Positions 47,723 through 60,481 of a stretch of 64,000 bases of DNA are shown here, piece by piece. The stretch lies in contig NMRA01000653.1 in assembly GCA_002633005.1 (NCBI GenBank), positions 1 through 64,000 of the forward strand, in the 5' to 3' direction. This stretch comes from Phoronis australis. Its lineage: Eukaryota > Phoronida > Phoronidae. Within the stretch, counting starts at the first letter, position 1. Each line of letters starts with the position of its first letter. The notes under the pieces are model-generated. The model was not told the origin of the DNA and did not search any database. It saw nothing but the letters and a program-made list of their open reading frames with translations. Made by a program: the position numbers and the translations under genes.

Positions 47723-50700
47723 ATGACGGTCCCATTGGCTCTTCTTGTCGCCCTTGTGGTCGTAGTGTCGTCTACGACCGCACAGAATGCTGGGAATTTC
47801 TCGAAGACGGGTGTGATCAAATCTCTAGCCAGACAAATCATCTTACAGCAACTTTACATAGAGGAACGCATCCGTACTGAAGGGGATTCGGGTGAGAATT
47901 TAGAACCATACGTCTGCCAATGGTTTGTTACAAACACGGTGGAAGTTGTCTTTCTTACGATTTGATTCCTTTTAACTTTAGCAGTTATGTCCGTGTGTTT
48001 TCTTAAGTTAATCATTCCCGTTGTGCCATCACCCGCTGCAGCAGTAATGACTGGGACGTTTTATTTATATTTCTTCAAGGAAGACAGACAGGTGCCACCT
48101 CGACACTGCCAACGTAGTTACCCAACTGTTACCAAGAAATTCCGTGAGACCTCGGGAAATTTGCTAAACGTCTGCTTGTTATTTTGTATAGGCCTGAAAC
48201 AGACACGTCTTGGAAGATCTGGTACACGGACATATTACGGCAACACGTGGGTTGGGAGCAACATTGCTTCCATGCACAACCATGCCAACAATATTCGCAC
48301 AGTGGGACTCGGCGAGTTCATTGCCGTCTTAAATGGCGTCGAATTCAGAACAAGACACAATGACTACGGACTGCGCATGCCCAGCATCACTAGCTCCGCC
48401 TACGGTGCTACGACACCTGTGCCTTTCCCAGAGGTTCCCAAAGCGGTAATACAACCAGGTCTTACGGATTTCCCAATACTCATTTTTCAAAATAAACGTA
48501 GTGAAATGTAATAACATGTAATACTGTGCCAACAGTATAATTATTCCGGCCAGTGAACTAAAGTTAATGATCTTTGGCTCAAAATCCAAACAGTAGGGTA
48601 GGTCGATCCAACGCCTGTAGGCGCTGGTATCAAAGAATTTCAAACAGGACGATGTATGTGCTAAATATTCATTTTACCTAAATTTTTGGATGAGATCATC
48701 GGTTTTCAGTTGTGCCCAGATATACATGTTATTGGTACACTTAATTCAGACCATTTTGTATAGGCCTACAGCGTTACGTTAGGCGACTTTCCAAAATCGT
48801 CATTTTGCCATTGCCTAGTCAGTCCATTTCATCGTGATCATCATTGCCGTCATCCCCAATGCTCTTATCAGCGTTAATAAAAGAAAGGTTTTGTAGGATC
48901 TCTGCGAAACTTTCCTGGTACCAAACATTCCTTTTAGGTTCTTGATAAACCGACCGTGGCCGAGCAAATTGCGGAAATGCGAAAGTGGTTCAAAGCTTGG
49001 AGGGACCAAGATTACAGCATTAGAGATTACAGAAAGCACTTCACCCCAGTACTCGTGTTCCTTGAGGGTAAGAAGATGTAATCAGCCGAGCTTTTATTAG
49101 AATAAAATTCGTATGCATTCCTGGTTCACTGGTACACGCAAGAAGCTTAATTGGATTGTGGGATATCTGCAATGGATTGCAGGACACGGATCTTCCTAGT
49201 GGAATGACATCAACAAATGAAAGCAGTACACTTACACTTACATACTGCATAATAAGACGAGGGAAATGTATATTCCACGTGAAACGAAAACCAATTTGTT
49301 CTGATTTTGCGTTTGGCAGACGAAAATTCAAATTCTGAAAAGATGATAACCACTAAGTTTGAGTTGGTAAATTATTGGACAAAATACGCTGAATTGGCTC
49401 CAGTGGCCAAACGGTCAGATCTGTAACAACTGTTGTGTAGACAGTTGTTCTAGTAATGTTGAAAAGTTTAAAAGACTTAGTTGCGCCGTGTGTTGATACC
49501 TCGTTGTTCTCATTCTACACAAGTAGATACATGTATTTCCGTGGCATCAAGTGACGTTTTTCAGTGTTGTTCTCTAAAATGACCCATCTCTCCAACGAAT
49601 TTTGGGTTTCAGTTTTCAAGCCTTTGTTTTTCAACATTTCATCAATCACTATACGAAACTACTGTATAGTGTTTGAAACCTCATCACAGTTGTTGCTAAC
49701 ATTCTCTATTTACATATTTACGTGATTCCTGCGTTTCGGCAAAATTTAACTCATCATTCTCAAGGAGTTCACCAAATCCAGGGTCACATGTAATAAAATC
49801 AACTGCACCAAAAAACCACGTGTAAAGCAGCCACATTTAAAGGTCAAATCTATGCCCAAAGAGTGAGCTCAACCGAACAAGGTTGCCTTTCAGCGAAGTC
49901 CTAGCATGCATGTAGATCCACAAATATGGCAAGGCTCTCCTTATCCAAATCTACTGTATTTACATCACTGAGAATGAAGAAATTGATTTTCGTAGAAACG
50001 TTGGATTTGTGTAAGTATAGAATGTTAGCAGCAATTGTTGGGGTTTCTACTGTTTATTTGACCCAAAACCAACATCGTCAAGAAACTAGAAGTGATTATA
50101 CTGTTCTTATTCAGAACTTGTACCGTAATATTGACACATGAACCTGTTCGTCGTCCTCCAGATTTGTAGCCATTTTCTTAACTTCAGGGGCGTGGACACT
50201 TTCAAAAGGAAAGATAGAAGAGTCTTTCAAAAGCGACCGCCATTTTCTGGACGCCAAGAGTTGGTACGACATGCAAGAAAAGATCAGATACACTTCCTAT
50301 TCCGGTTGGTATGGGTTTTGTGAGGAAACACTACAGCTGGAGACGTAATTACCAGAATGAGAGCTTTTGATTTCACTTTCAACCTAGTGTGACAAAATAC
50401 GCCAGACATTTGAATCTCTTGTTATGCTTACCTCTTTGTTTTCGACTTTGTAACGAATTTCCAAGAAACATTCACGGTTGCGTTCCGTAGACGTAAAAAA
50501 ACCTCGCGATTATAGCAAGTGTGAGCACATGTTTCGATTCTAATTCATGGAGATATATTGTGTAGGGTTGCGCGATTTCTCGTTCATGCGCGTGTCTTCA
50601 GGCTACGGAACGCAGCCCTGTGATACATATGCAACAGGTTATCCGTTCCTTGTTCAGGAAAGCTGACCTCCGCATGGGCGGCGCAGCACTGAAAAAAGTG

Positions 50701-53700
50701 GGTGGCTAAAGCCCCCTCAGCCCCCTGTGGTGAACCGCCAATACACCATTTGCGGCGTAGCACTGAAGAAAGTGGAGGGGCTATAGCTCCCCCCCCCCNN
50801 NNNNNNNNNNNNNNNNNNNNNNNCCCCCCCCCCCCCACCGCCTCCTATATTGCGCCGCCCATGCTCTGTATCTATAAACGTTCATGCAAGGTTTACTTTG
50901 ATATGATTAAAACCACTTGACTGTTTTCAAAAATCTTATTTTAGGGCGCAAAAGTGGAAAAGAAAATTTTGCATACCTCCCAACCGCATTGTGGGACGTA
51001 ACCGACGACGGTACCCCCGTATACGCGCAGTGGAACTACCGTATCCTGTGCCAACCTCTGAAAGACGACATCCCGTTGAACCGACTCCGATTGGTCAACG
51101 ATTTTGGTGCTCGCATGGCTCTTCGTAACTCCGTGGCCAAGCACGTGCATTCTCGTGCTGCCCGCTTTCAAATAAACCCCTTCAACAAACCGTGGGATTC
51201 GTCATCTGACGGAACCGTTCAGTACGTAATGAAAAATGTTTTATCATAAGTGAAGGGATGTCCTGTGACCCTTGGTTTAAGCAAAGGAAAGTTGGTCTTG
51301 ACACTTGGTGAGAAACGGGCCACATTATCTGAAAAGGATACTAAACCGTGTTTTGGCCTATTGACATACATGGGCAACCGTAAGACACATTTAAGTTCAA
51401 AGTGAATGCTCTGTTATCCTCGTCAACACTTAAAGCACGCTTGAAACTCCTCGTAAAAGCTGCTAAGTAGATTACCGTGACTAACGCTTGAGTCGATATA
51501 TGTGTGGGGAAAGATTAACCCACGTCGAACCATGCGATTCACGTTGAGACAGTGGGTAAATGTTTTAGGAGAAGAATATTTCAAATCTCGAGAGAACCAC
51601 CAGTTGCACAACCGCAGGTAGCGCAACTAATTTCGAGTGACGTCATTAAACCAGTATTGACAACCGTGGCGGCCACTTTGATGGTGCCTCAAGAGAAATT
51701 CGAAAATAAAAATTGAATGATGCAAACTAAAATCGGTTTATTTTGAAAAAAGAATGTCATGTTGATAGAGCAGGGAGTATGCTTTGACTAGTTTGGATTG
51801 GTGTTGAAACTCGTCAACCAAGTTTTCAACTAAAATGAAACGAAAACGGTACCTTAATGTGGTCAACGCCTAAGAAGCAGAAGACAATATGGTTAGAGGG
51901 CGGTAACCAATTTACGCATTGAGTTATGGAGGTTGTCTTCTGTGAACACGATCGCAATGTGACGTTCTCACTAGGTATGGGTTCCTCGACAAGCTGATGG
52001 GCCAGGTACCGGGTAAGGATAACGCCATGGCTAACTTGACTGACAACGCAATGGGTGATCCCGCCTATCCCCTTGATTCGAATATTGATCGACCTCTAAA
52101 TGTGGGTGAGTGCGTCTGTGTGTAAGAAATAACATCCTACGACCTGCGGCAGTTATTGATATTGTTAACAGGCTTTTTAATAGTTTTCCTGCTGTATAAG
52201 TTTGTATTTAATTTTTTTTTGTGGGCGTAAATCCAGTTTTCATATTAAAAGCTATGTATAAAATTATACATGTATTTCTTAAGAATACATTTAAGACAGT
52301 TAATATCTTCAGTTAAAAAGCCGCCCTTAATTTGTTGCTGGGAATCAAGATTTGCTCAGAGATGAATTGACACAATTTCCCAGTGTTTAAGTCAGACGAT
52401 CGTCATAATTCGTAAATATATACATCTGTGGAGAAGGCTCAGAGAAACTAATGTTTTCATCCAATGGACATGATTTGATATAAGAGGGTAAGTATTAGCG
52501 AGATATAAACTTGCTTTTTTATAATCTGTCCCTTGCCGGTAGTTGTAGGACTGGACGAGGCTCAAAATATTCGTTCTCGTTTTGTCTCTTTTCATTGAAT
52601 ATAACATTCATTTCCGAGTTACGACAGCGCCTTTTTACAGGTTACTACCACCGCCGGTTCCGATCTTACCAAAAAGGAGCGATGGGGCTCAGGTCTCGCC
52701 ACCGTGGTTACGCCGATGAGAATATGTGGGCTGCCATGACAACTCAGCCCAAAGTATTAGTCGAAAATTTGTGATTGTCGGTCACACGGGACACCTTTAT
52801 CAGAATTTGAACTGTATTAATTCGTTTTTATTATTTTAACCTAGCCACCTCAGCTCCATCTTCCACTGAACAAAAAATCATTTTGGAACTCCCATCTTTC
52901 TACAAGAACTTTGTTTTGTAGCTGGAAGTTTTTACTGTTATTTGTCTTGTTTCATAAACTCTGACTATTCATGTCTTAACAAGCGTTCCCCATTGCAAAA
53001 TTAAAGTAACATTAAATAACACGGTTTAATGCAACTTAATATGGCCGCTGTCATGAGTGACAGCTTAGTCATGTACTATGTGTACTCACTCAGCTGCCGC
53101 CATATGCAATGAAGTTTCGACGGAAACAGCGCCCTCTTTTTGATAGTAAAGTAAGGCAAACACGAACAGGGCTGAGTTACGAAATGTTAACAAAAAGTCA
53201 TTTTAGTTCAACTGCCGAATCTCATCTTGAATTATAAATTGGTGGATGTTTAAGGAAGAGTAGCTTTAAAGTTATTTAGTAGTGGGTGTTTTAAATGCAC
53301 TCTTTCTCCGTAGGTGGCACCGACGAAGTACAGGGAATGCAAACGGGTCAATAAAAACGAAGTGTGCACGGAGACCGAGCAGAGATGGTCCTACGCCATC
53401 CCGATGGAGATTATTTACCTGACACCACTCAATGCATGGAATCCTTACGACATTGAATATAAAGTAAGCTGCACTCGTGTCGTTATCGTTTTTATTTCAT
53501 GTAAATTTCATTGTTTTTTTTTTCGTAAAAATGAAAAGGTCCTATTTTGGTAGCCCCTAGTGCAAAAACGGACCAATAATCCTACCAGCGTTTTGCAGAA
53601 CATTGCATAGTGGATAGTATATAGTGTCATGTGAATCAGATCAGACATTTTCCTAGTCGCTCCATACACATTTGCAGCCTACCGTTTATTTTCATGATTC

Positions 53701-56700
53701 AATATTCTAGCATACACTGTAGTCGTCAGGTCACTTTCAATTGGAGTCATTTTGTTAGTAAGGCGAGAAAGGTCGCGACATCAATCTTTCTCTGCGCGCC
53801 TCTGAATAAATCTGTCAGCTGTGCAATTCAGATCACACATTGAAATTTATCTCAATTAATAGACGTGAATGTATCCACGTACATTGTAATGTTTTTAATT
53901 TTCAGGGTAACAAGGGAAAACTCGCTCAGAGAACTGTTTATGCCGGAGGTCGTAATGGAAAATTTGAACCAGACAAGGCGTACAACGGCACAACAACCAA
54001 ACTTTACGCCATTACCCCTGATGACTTTTTCAGCGGAAGAGAGGTGCGTATTTAAAGATTTTGGAAACGCAGCACGACCACGGGGCTCTTTGTTTTTTTC
54101 GCGTGTATTTTTGTAACAAAATTGCATGTTTTTGCGCAAATGGGCTTTATCAACTCGTCATTTCTTTTGAATTATAGTCCAAGTTAATGCCTGATATTGT
54201 TATCGTCTCCAGGTGAAGCCCACTTCATATATGTTTGTAGAACGTCTCTTTATCTGCCTGTCTATCCGTCATAACGCAGCATGCTTTTTTAAAGATAACA
54301 TATCACGTTCTCAAAGCTGAGGTTTTTCACGAGCTCATTTCATTGATTAGCTGGAGAAAGATAAAGCCGACACGACGCGATCAGGGGCTTACGGGGTACT
54401 GGACAGAAAGGGAAATGTACGTGCAGTCCGGGCGTCGGGCACGCGTATCACCCTGCCGAAAATCCCCGGTGTCGGCGTGCTGAGAACGAGATACCCAATC
54501 ATGCCGGTGCATGTAGAAGGTAGGGCACTATGACTTTAAACCAATGAGCCTCTGTTTGAAATAATGCGCATTTTTTCAAAGACTGTAAGTGATTTTCATA
54601 AAAGCGCCTACGTTTGAGGTTCTTGTACATGCGAGAGCGGCTTTCTCTTGTATACGTGCACGATTTTAACTGGGTAGCCTAATAGTAGTGTTTTACCCAC
54701 TTTTAATACGTTTCATTAACATTTACTTTACACATCTCCTAAACGTCCACCATGATTCTTCTATGTGTACAGCAAGTTTCACTGCCATAAAATTAGTATA
54801 GTTCGTTTACACAAACTTCGTTAAAAACTCGACTAGACTTTTTGTTAGCGAGCTTGATACTGGTACGTTCGTAATTTCGGAACAGTCTCCTTTCTTCTGG
54901 TGTACAGGTATGAAGTAAATGACCGAGAGACATAACAAACAAGTAAAAACAGTAGCTATATTTCGTGACTTCATGTCACATCACCAGGCGGAATGAACAT
55001 ATACAGAGCGAAATTAGCAGTAAAATACACGTGACAGCGAGAAGAGGGGCATACAAGCAGAGAGTGTGAATGTAACACACGGTAGGAAGCCCGCAGCCCT
55101 ATCGAAACATAGCCAGCGTGCGATACATGTACACACCTGTGAGCTGTTCATTCAATACAGATTTTTCGTGTGGCTTGCGATACACACCTGTGAGCTGTTC
55201 ATTCAACACAAAAAGTCTAGTCTTGTCTTTATAGAAGTTTGCCATACTATTTTAGAATTATGCTCATCAGTGTTTGATCACATACATGTATATGGCCATT
55301 CATCTAATCCTGGATATTGAGACAGCTTTTGGAATACAAACCTGTAGGAGCACTAAATACGCTCGTGTACGACAATGAAGGAACACCGCCACAGAAAACA
55401 TTCGCTTAATAAGTTATTCAAACACTAATTAAGATGGAAATTCACAGATTGTGAAACTGAAAGACGTTCACATACATGTAAACTTTTTATCCGTATTCTG
55501 TTGGGGTCTGTTGTACCAACAATAATAGCATTTGGATTAAGATATACAGTCGTGAGGTGCTCTTGAGTCCCTAGTAAGTCACGGTTATACTACGTTCTGC
55601 GGAAATGATAGTGCATTCGATAATCAACAAACTTGAAAATACTGAAAATAGTCATCGATTTTGCTTTTATCATTGAAAATGGACGCTTGAACAACAAACT
55701 GTGATTTTGCTTCCCTGAATACCAACGAGTAAACAATTTTTTACTGTTATGTAGGACACTATAAGAAAAGTTGAATTCGAAACTTCGTATATCAAAAATG
55801 GCCTATTGGATTAATATGATACATTCAGATACTGTGTTTTATCCATTGTAATCCAAAACGCTGTTAGTGGTTGTTTTTCAAACGTATCGCTTTTGCCGAG
55901 GGCTGACAAAAATTAGACTCATATGATTTTCATGAAAACACCATGAAGTTGCGTAAAAACGAAAGCGAGTAGATATCTATTAGAAAATTGTAAAACTATT
56001 TTTGAGCTCTCATCTTGAAAAATTTGTATCAAGTAAAGCTTAATCAAGTTATTGGTACCATGCTTTTGTTATCAAAGAACCAATATTTTTGCTGAATGTT
56101 ACTTGGCAATGTGACCTAATTAATGTCAGATTGGTAAAAGTCAAAAAGCAAACTGGACAGTTTTTCTAATTTCAGAAGATGTGTATTTTAGCGGATTTCA
56201 AAGCAATAGCGTTGTACAATTTTGACTAAATGCGTAGAGTTGTCAATAACGTCCTACATAAACATAACTCTCGAACATTATTGAACCACTTTAAGACTTT
56301 GTTTTCTTCTATTTCCGTTTACGCTTTTATATTGGCAAATTTCTGAAACATCCAAATATAATACGACACCTAGAAATCAACTGTTTCATCAGACCTATTT
56401 TGCTTTCATGGTTAGATCTAAATAAGAATTACGTTGCTCATTTTGGTGCTTGAAAATTTTCATGTTGAATATTTTTGCGAAAAAAAACTAATGAGATATA
56501 CCATACAGAACAAAAAGCCAAGTTAACTTACACATTGTGGTTGGAAGACATTGGAGAAATTGAGTAGTAAAATAAAATGAAATTATTCCAAACAGTCTCT
56601 AATTGTGTTATTTTAAGGCAATGCCATGTGGAAAGAATTAGACGCTTTGAAAGATATTGTGATGGACATGGAGAAATATAGTCACATGTTGATTCGACCA

Positions 56701-57642
56701 CCATTCTCCGCAAACCAGGTTAACCACACAGAACAGGTCGGTACGATGACCAGCTTGCTACAACAGTTTTTCTGACGTGCTACCTACCTTAAAGGCAGTG
56801 TTTTCTCAGAAACCATGCTTCAAAAACACACGTCTTATAAGTGGACGAAAAGTGAATAGTAGCCGTCATTGAATTTTTAAAATCGATGCATCATAAGAGA
56901 AATTGGCGAATAGGTTTTCTTCAGCATCGTGGGTAAGCCTCGACCATTAATGTGTGAATCGATTAAGACGGGTTAGTCACAGTCAGTACGTCTTAGGCTC
57001 GCTTAGGCGTTGGAGTAACAAAACCACACACGTTTGCGTAAGCATTTTCTCGTGCAATTTAAAGTCATGGTATGCTCATTAAACTACTTGAAATTAGGCT
57101 TGCGTACATCTCGTTTCCGCCTAATCTCGGCTTTTGTCTAAGGCTTGGAGTTCATAATATTTTAGAGACTGAGGAAGAAATGATTTTTAATTTCCAAAAT
57201 AAGTCAGGAAGCACTTACAAATTTAAGAGATTTATACGTCCTGACCGATCTTGTTCATAGGCGGAGTATTAAACTGTCTCAATATTTTAATCATATAATT
57301 ACTGATGTTGACTGTTGTTTACCCGAAATCACGGTCAAGCTCTCGTTCTTTGGGACCTAATTTGTTATATTTTATCCCCAGGGTTCCGTGACTCTTGAAG
57401 TACCAGTGACCGTAAGAGACCCGCCAGGTGAGCACACGCATATGTTCAGCCTGTCGCCAAATCAAGTGAAACAGCTCAAGGGAGGGAATTTAGTTACCGT
57501 GGCAACCACCATTGACAACGGGCATGCACACTCCATACAAATTGCTTGGAACAATCGGAGGAAGGTCTTCGCCATTGTAAAGTGTGACGGTCAGCGGTCG
57601 TGCTGGGACGGTCACGGTGCAACTCTGACCGTTACAAACTAG
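47723..57642 (+). CDS. Gene C: secreted ~636-aa paralogue, divergent from A/B, 11 exons
   Basis: Exons: 47723-47891, 48192-48445, 48938-49067, 50945-51221, 51975-52105, 52641-52753, 53314-53463, 53906-54043, 54351-54519, 56618-56736, 57382-57642 (1911 nt). All junctions are AG/GT, phases are identical to A and B, and there is no stop. Residues 1-21 are a signal peptide (LALLVALVVVVSSTTAQ). Conserved blocks: HNHANNIRTVGLGEF and TRHNDYGLRMPS (exon 2); EMRKWFKAWRDQDYS (exon 3); YAQWNYRILCQPLKDDIPLNR (exon 4); PGKDNAMANLTDNAMGDPAY (exon 5); RRFRSYQKGAMGLRSR (exon 6); RWSYAIPMEIIYLTPL (exon 7); ADTTRSGAYGVLDRKGNVR and GVLRTRYPIMPV (exon 9). Exon 11 has GEHTH (His 568, 570), NGHAH (His 598, 600) and CDGQRSCWDGHG. 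Several small length differences from A/B fall in exons 1, 4, 5, 7, 8 and 10. The function is unknown to me; it is probably an extracellular or matrix protein. Confidence 0.9.
50473..50616. mobile_element. Short inverted-repeat element in intron 3 of gene C
   Basis: GGTTGCGTTCCGTAGACG (from about 50474) and its inverse CTACGGAACGCAGCC (near 50602-50616) bound about 145 bases with no coding potential. This looks like a MITE. I could not define a target-site duplication. Confidence 0.4.
50672..50864. mobile_element. GCATGGGCGGCGCA MITE around a 25-N gap
   Basis: The left end GCATGGGCGGCGCAGCACTG and the right end TGCGCCGCCCATGC are inverse repeats. The interior repeats GCGCAGCACTGAAAAAAGTGG / GCGTAGCACTGAAGAAAGTGG and ends in poly-C on both sides of the gap (50799-50823). 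Same family as 18378 and 44649. Confidence 0.5.
55125..55210. repeat. Short tandem duplication in intron 9 of gene C
   Basis: The string ACACACCTGTGAGCTGTTCA followed by TTCAA occurs twice, about 50 bases apart, each preceded by GCGATACA. The rest of this 2.1-kb intron (54520-56617) shows nothing recognisable. Confidence 0.6.
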
Positions 57643-57714
57643 AGTCTTAGTGTCAACATGTAAAGTATTGTATTTGACCAAAATTCGTTCATTTCATGGA
57701 AATATTCCTCTTTT

Positions 57715-57720
57715 AATAAA
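57715..57720 (+). terminator. Polyadenylation signal of gene C
   Basis: A canonical AATAAA lies 73 bases after the stop codon of gene C, in an AT-rich context. Confidence 0.6.
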
Positions 57721-59466
57721 TCGCTCTGAATCAAATAGCCCGGTAGTTGTCGAGCTTCACTAAAAAGTGAAAATCTTTAAATGCTTTGAAATCGAGGCCT
57801 GGTAACTGTTTTAAAGGAATTCTCATTTACTCACAATTAACTTAAATTCTCGTTTGTATACATCACCAATCATAACTTGGTTATAAGTTTTTTTATCACA
57901 TATGCCTTTCCTAATTGGGATTATATTTTAAAATGTCCATAGGCATAATGTGTACCAACACATTGTACATGTAAATAAAAGCGACTATGAAAGGTAGCAG
58001 GTGATCTGCAATCGCCACTTACCACATTTTGAGAACCGATTTCTACACTGAATAATGGGTGTCAAACTGGTTCTCAATGCCCGAAACTCACTAAGTGACT
58101 ATTGCCGGAAATGATTCATGGGCGAAAGTGGTTACCTGGTCATGTTCTTATTTAAGATTTATGATTTTCGTCAAGATTGCAGATGTGAAGCTTAAGAGTA
58201 ACACTTGAGAATTTCGTTTCCTACTTCATTCACTGAAACAGTCTGCCTTTACTTCCTAAAACCGATCTACGTAAATGAATTTTTAAAATTTTTATATTAT
58301 CGTGAACCCATAAGTTAGATATTTTTGAAATCCCCGAAATCTTACGATGAGCATGAAAGTAATGTCAAGATGTTCGTGGTAGTTGATATTTCCCAGAAAT
58401 CATGATTTTCGTTCTTGTAAAAGAAAATCATCGTGTTTTTACTAACATGAATTTTTTCACGTGAAAAATTGCAAATTCGGTTTCTTTATTCTGTTAGCTA
58501 GAAAGGCGTGTCTGGGATTTTTAAGCAGTTTTAGAAAATTTCGCCTGTCTAAAAATCAAGAGTTCTGTCTGTTTCCATGGGCATGTTCATTCTTAATATC
58601 GGAGTTGTAGGCCAAAAAGCCTTAAAAGAGAATCCTCGGCATGCTTTTTATAAAACATAATTTGCACATTTCGTGCGAAAAATCATGTTTTGTGAAAAAT
58701 ACGGCGATCTCCGAGACAGTTCAAGCTATTTTAGAAAAAACAGTCCCCGCTAAAACTTAGCGAGCAGAGGTCTTGTGATGACCCTAGCACTTCGAAAAGT
58801 AAAAAGTGAAACAAAAACAGAAACTTCATTCCAATTAGATACAAATCAGTCACAATTTAAGAAATATACATTCTTATTCATTGGATGTGGATGCCAGGGG
58901 TCTTTTTGTTCCGTCCCCCCACCCCCCCCCCCTCCTTCNCCCCCCCCCCCCCCCCCCCCTTCTGCACGTTACTGTTTTAACAGGTTAAAACCTGTCTTGT
59001 TGATGAAACCACGAGCGAGTCATGACTTGTGTGTAGAAGCGCACCTCCCGGGAGCAAGTATAGCTGGGTTCACTAACAGACTGTTGGGTGGGGATGGTCT
59101 TTAACTATTGATGGCCAGGTAATTAAGCCTATACCAAGAATTTTTTGTAACCAAGTTTGAAGTTCAGTCGTGGTGGGAAATTGGGAGGGGTTGATTTTTG
59201 CACACATCCATCTGAGTCACTGAGTAAATAACTGATAAAACAACGTAATTTTATCTATACTGACCTATTTTTCTACATGCAATGGCTTCAGCTTCCGTGG
59301 ATAACATTTAGATACGTTGACGTTTTTATTTCAAGACTGTAACATATTTAGAAACATTCTATATCTGAGCTGGTGGCGAACAATTCAGACCCCAGAATAA
59401 ATTCACCGCGGCCACAATAAATAAATATACTTCAGCTAAGAATACCATTTAATAGATATCCTTTGG
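57721..59466. other. Intergenic stretch between gene C and the DPY-30 gene
   Basis: AT-rich and without recognisable genes. It contains an interrupted poly-C tract (58916-58960, one N), which is likely a hard-to-sequence repeat, followed by the palindromic TTTTAACAGGTTAAAACCTG. Open frames through the poly-C tract are not credible. Confidence 0.5.
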
Positions 59467-60481
59467 TCATAACAAATCATCATCGTCAAATAAGTCTATG
59501 AAGTCGTTTTTAAAATTGTTGTGCACAAAAACACAATCTCTCTCCGCCTCATGATCAGATATTCCACTTACTAATCCACCAAGATTAACTGATGCAACTG
59601 CGGGCATAGAGCGCCTGTCATTGCCCTTGGTTGTAACTTTGTTGATTCCAGCTGCTCGCAGAGTACCGAGTCTGCCTTTGGCTCTCGTGGTGCTGTAGTT
59701 GTAAAGAGCTGACGACAAGTACTCTATGGGATCAGCTGGGCGTCTCATGCAGACAGTCGCCAAGAGATTTGGCAGAATTTCCCCTAGTTCCCGCATGAGA
59801 TAATTTGAATCTTCTTTCGATACGCCTTTATATCTATCGATAAGGTGGCTAACTGATTCGTGTCCAGACACCATTCCGCTTCCTGAACTGTTTTCAAACG
59901 TACACGTCTTTTGCTGCTTTTCGAGCGTTACAGGCTGAGTCGATGACGCCGATTACACTTTTAAAATTGAAGGGCAGTGGATTTTCATTGCCAATTTAAT
60001 GGTAAAATTATCAACATGGGAGTGTTAATTGACAATGAATATGACAGAATTGACACTTTCCTCCACATAACATACATTAAGAACGCCTTCTATCAAGCCA
60101 TAAGTTTTGCCACAGCAACAGTGCACTCCAACGTTGATACAGGTCGTCCATGTTGTTTATACGTCTCCATGATTTCATAGTCTCTAACACAAAACATTTG
60201 AAGATCAAATAGTACAATGAACCATTAGTTTCAATTTTATGAATTTGAGAGATGTTGAAATCAAAATTTCTTAAATTCTGTATCCAAATACAATAAAACG
60301 TATCATGACGGCTCCCTTTTGTTGACTTTTGTTCATGTATATTCCGAAAGGGTTCGCCTGTTGCACTTCCGTCTTCAGCACTAATCAAGAATCGTCCCGG
60401 TTGGTTGTGGTCATAAAATATTGTGAAATGTCTGTCCGTGTTGCAGTTGTAAGTATTGCTGTCGTGTGATTTTGACGCCAT
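59467..60481 (-). CDS. Probable DPY-30 motif protein gene, three exons, apparent 1-base frameshift
   Basis: Exon 3 (59934-59467) is open for 155 residues, phase 0, after an acceptor ATCGACTCAG. It carries LMRELGEILPNLLATVCMRRPADPIEYLSSALYNY, written here as two parts: LMRELGEILPNLLATV and RRPADPIEYLSSALYNY. This is the helix-loop-helix pattern of the DPY-30 motif (L..LL.....RP.DPIEYL...L). An acidic tail (DLFDDDDLL) ends it. Exon 1 (60481-60292) starts at a good-context ATG (MASKSHDSN). Exon 2 (60181-60076) joins as TFYYEIMETYKQHGRPVS and ends at a GTATGT donor. Exon 2 contains an in-frame TGA unless one base is missing near 60095; with it, the phase into exon 3 is right. So either the assembly lost a base or the gene is broken. 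DPY-30 motifs dimerise and dock partners in chromatin and ciliary complexes; the specific role here is unknown. Confidence 0.55.

Larger units (their letters stand above)
29209..48062. repeat. Segmental duplication unit 2 (gene B plus 5' part of gene C)
   Basis: Collinear with 1674-21752. Unit 2 lacks the SINE, the hairpin MITE and the gapped insertion of unit 1, but keeps about 840 bases of Penelope-like and flanking sequence that unit 1 has lost. It also has its own insert of about 220 bases near 41520-41750. Confidence 0.85.

Noticed and set aside
58775-59104. Open frame with a polyproline run
   Set aside because: Produced by a poly-C tract with an N; no other coding signal.
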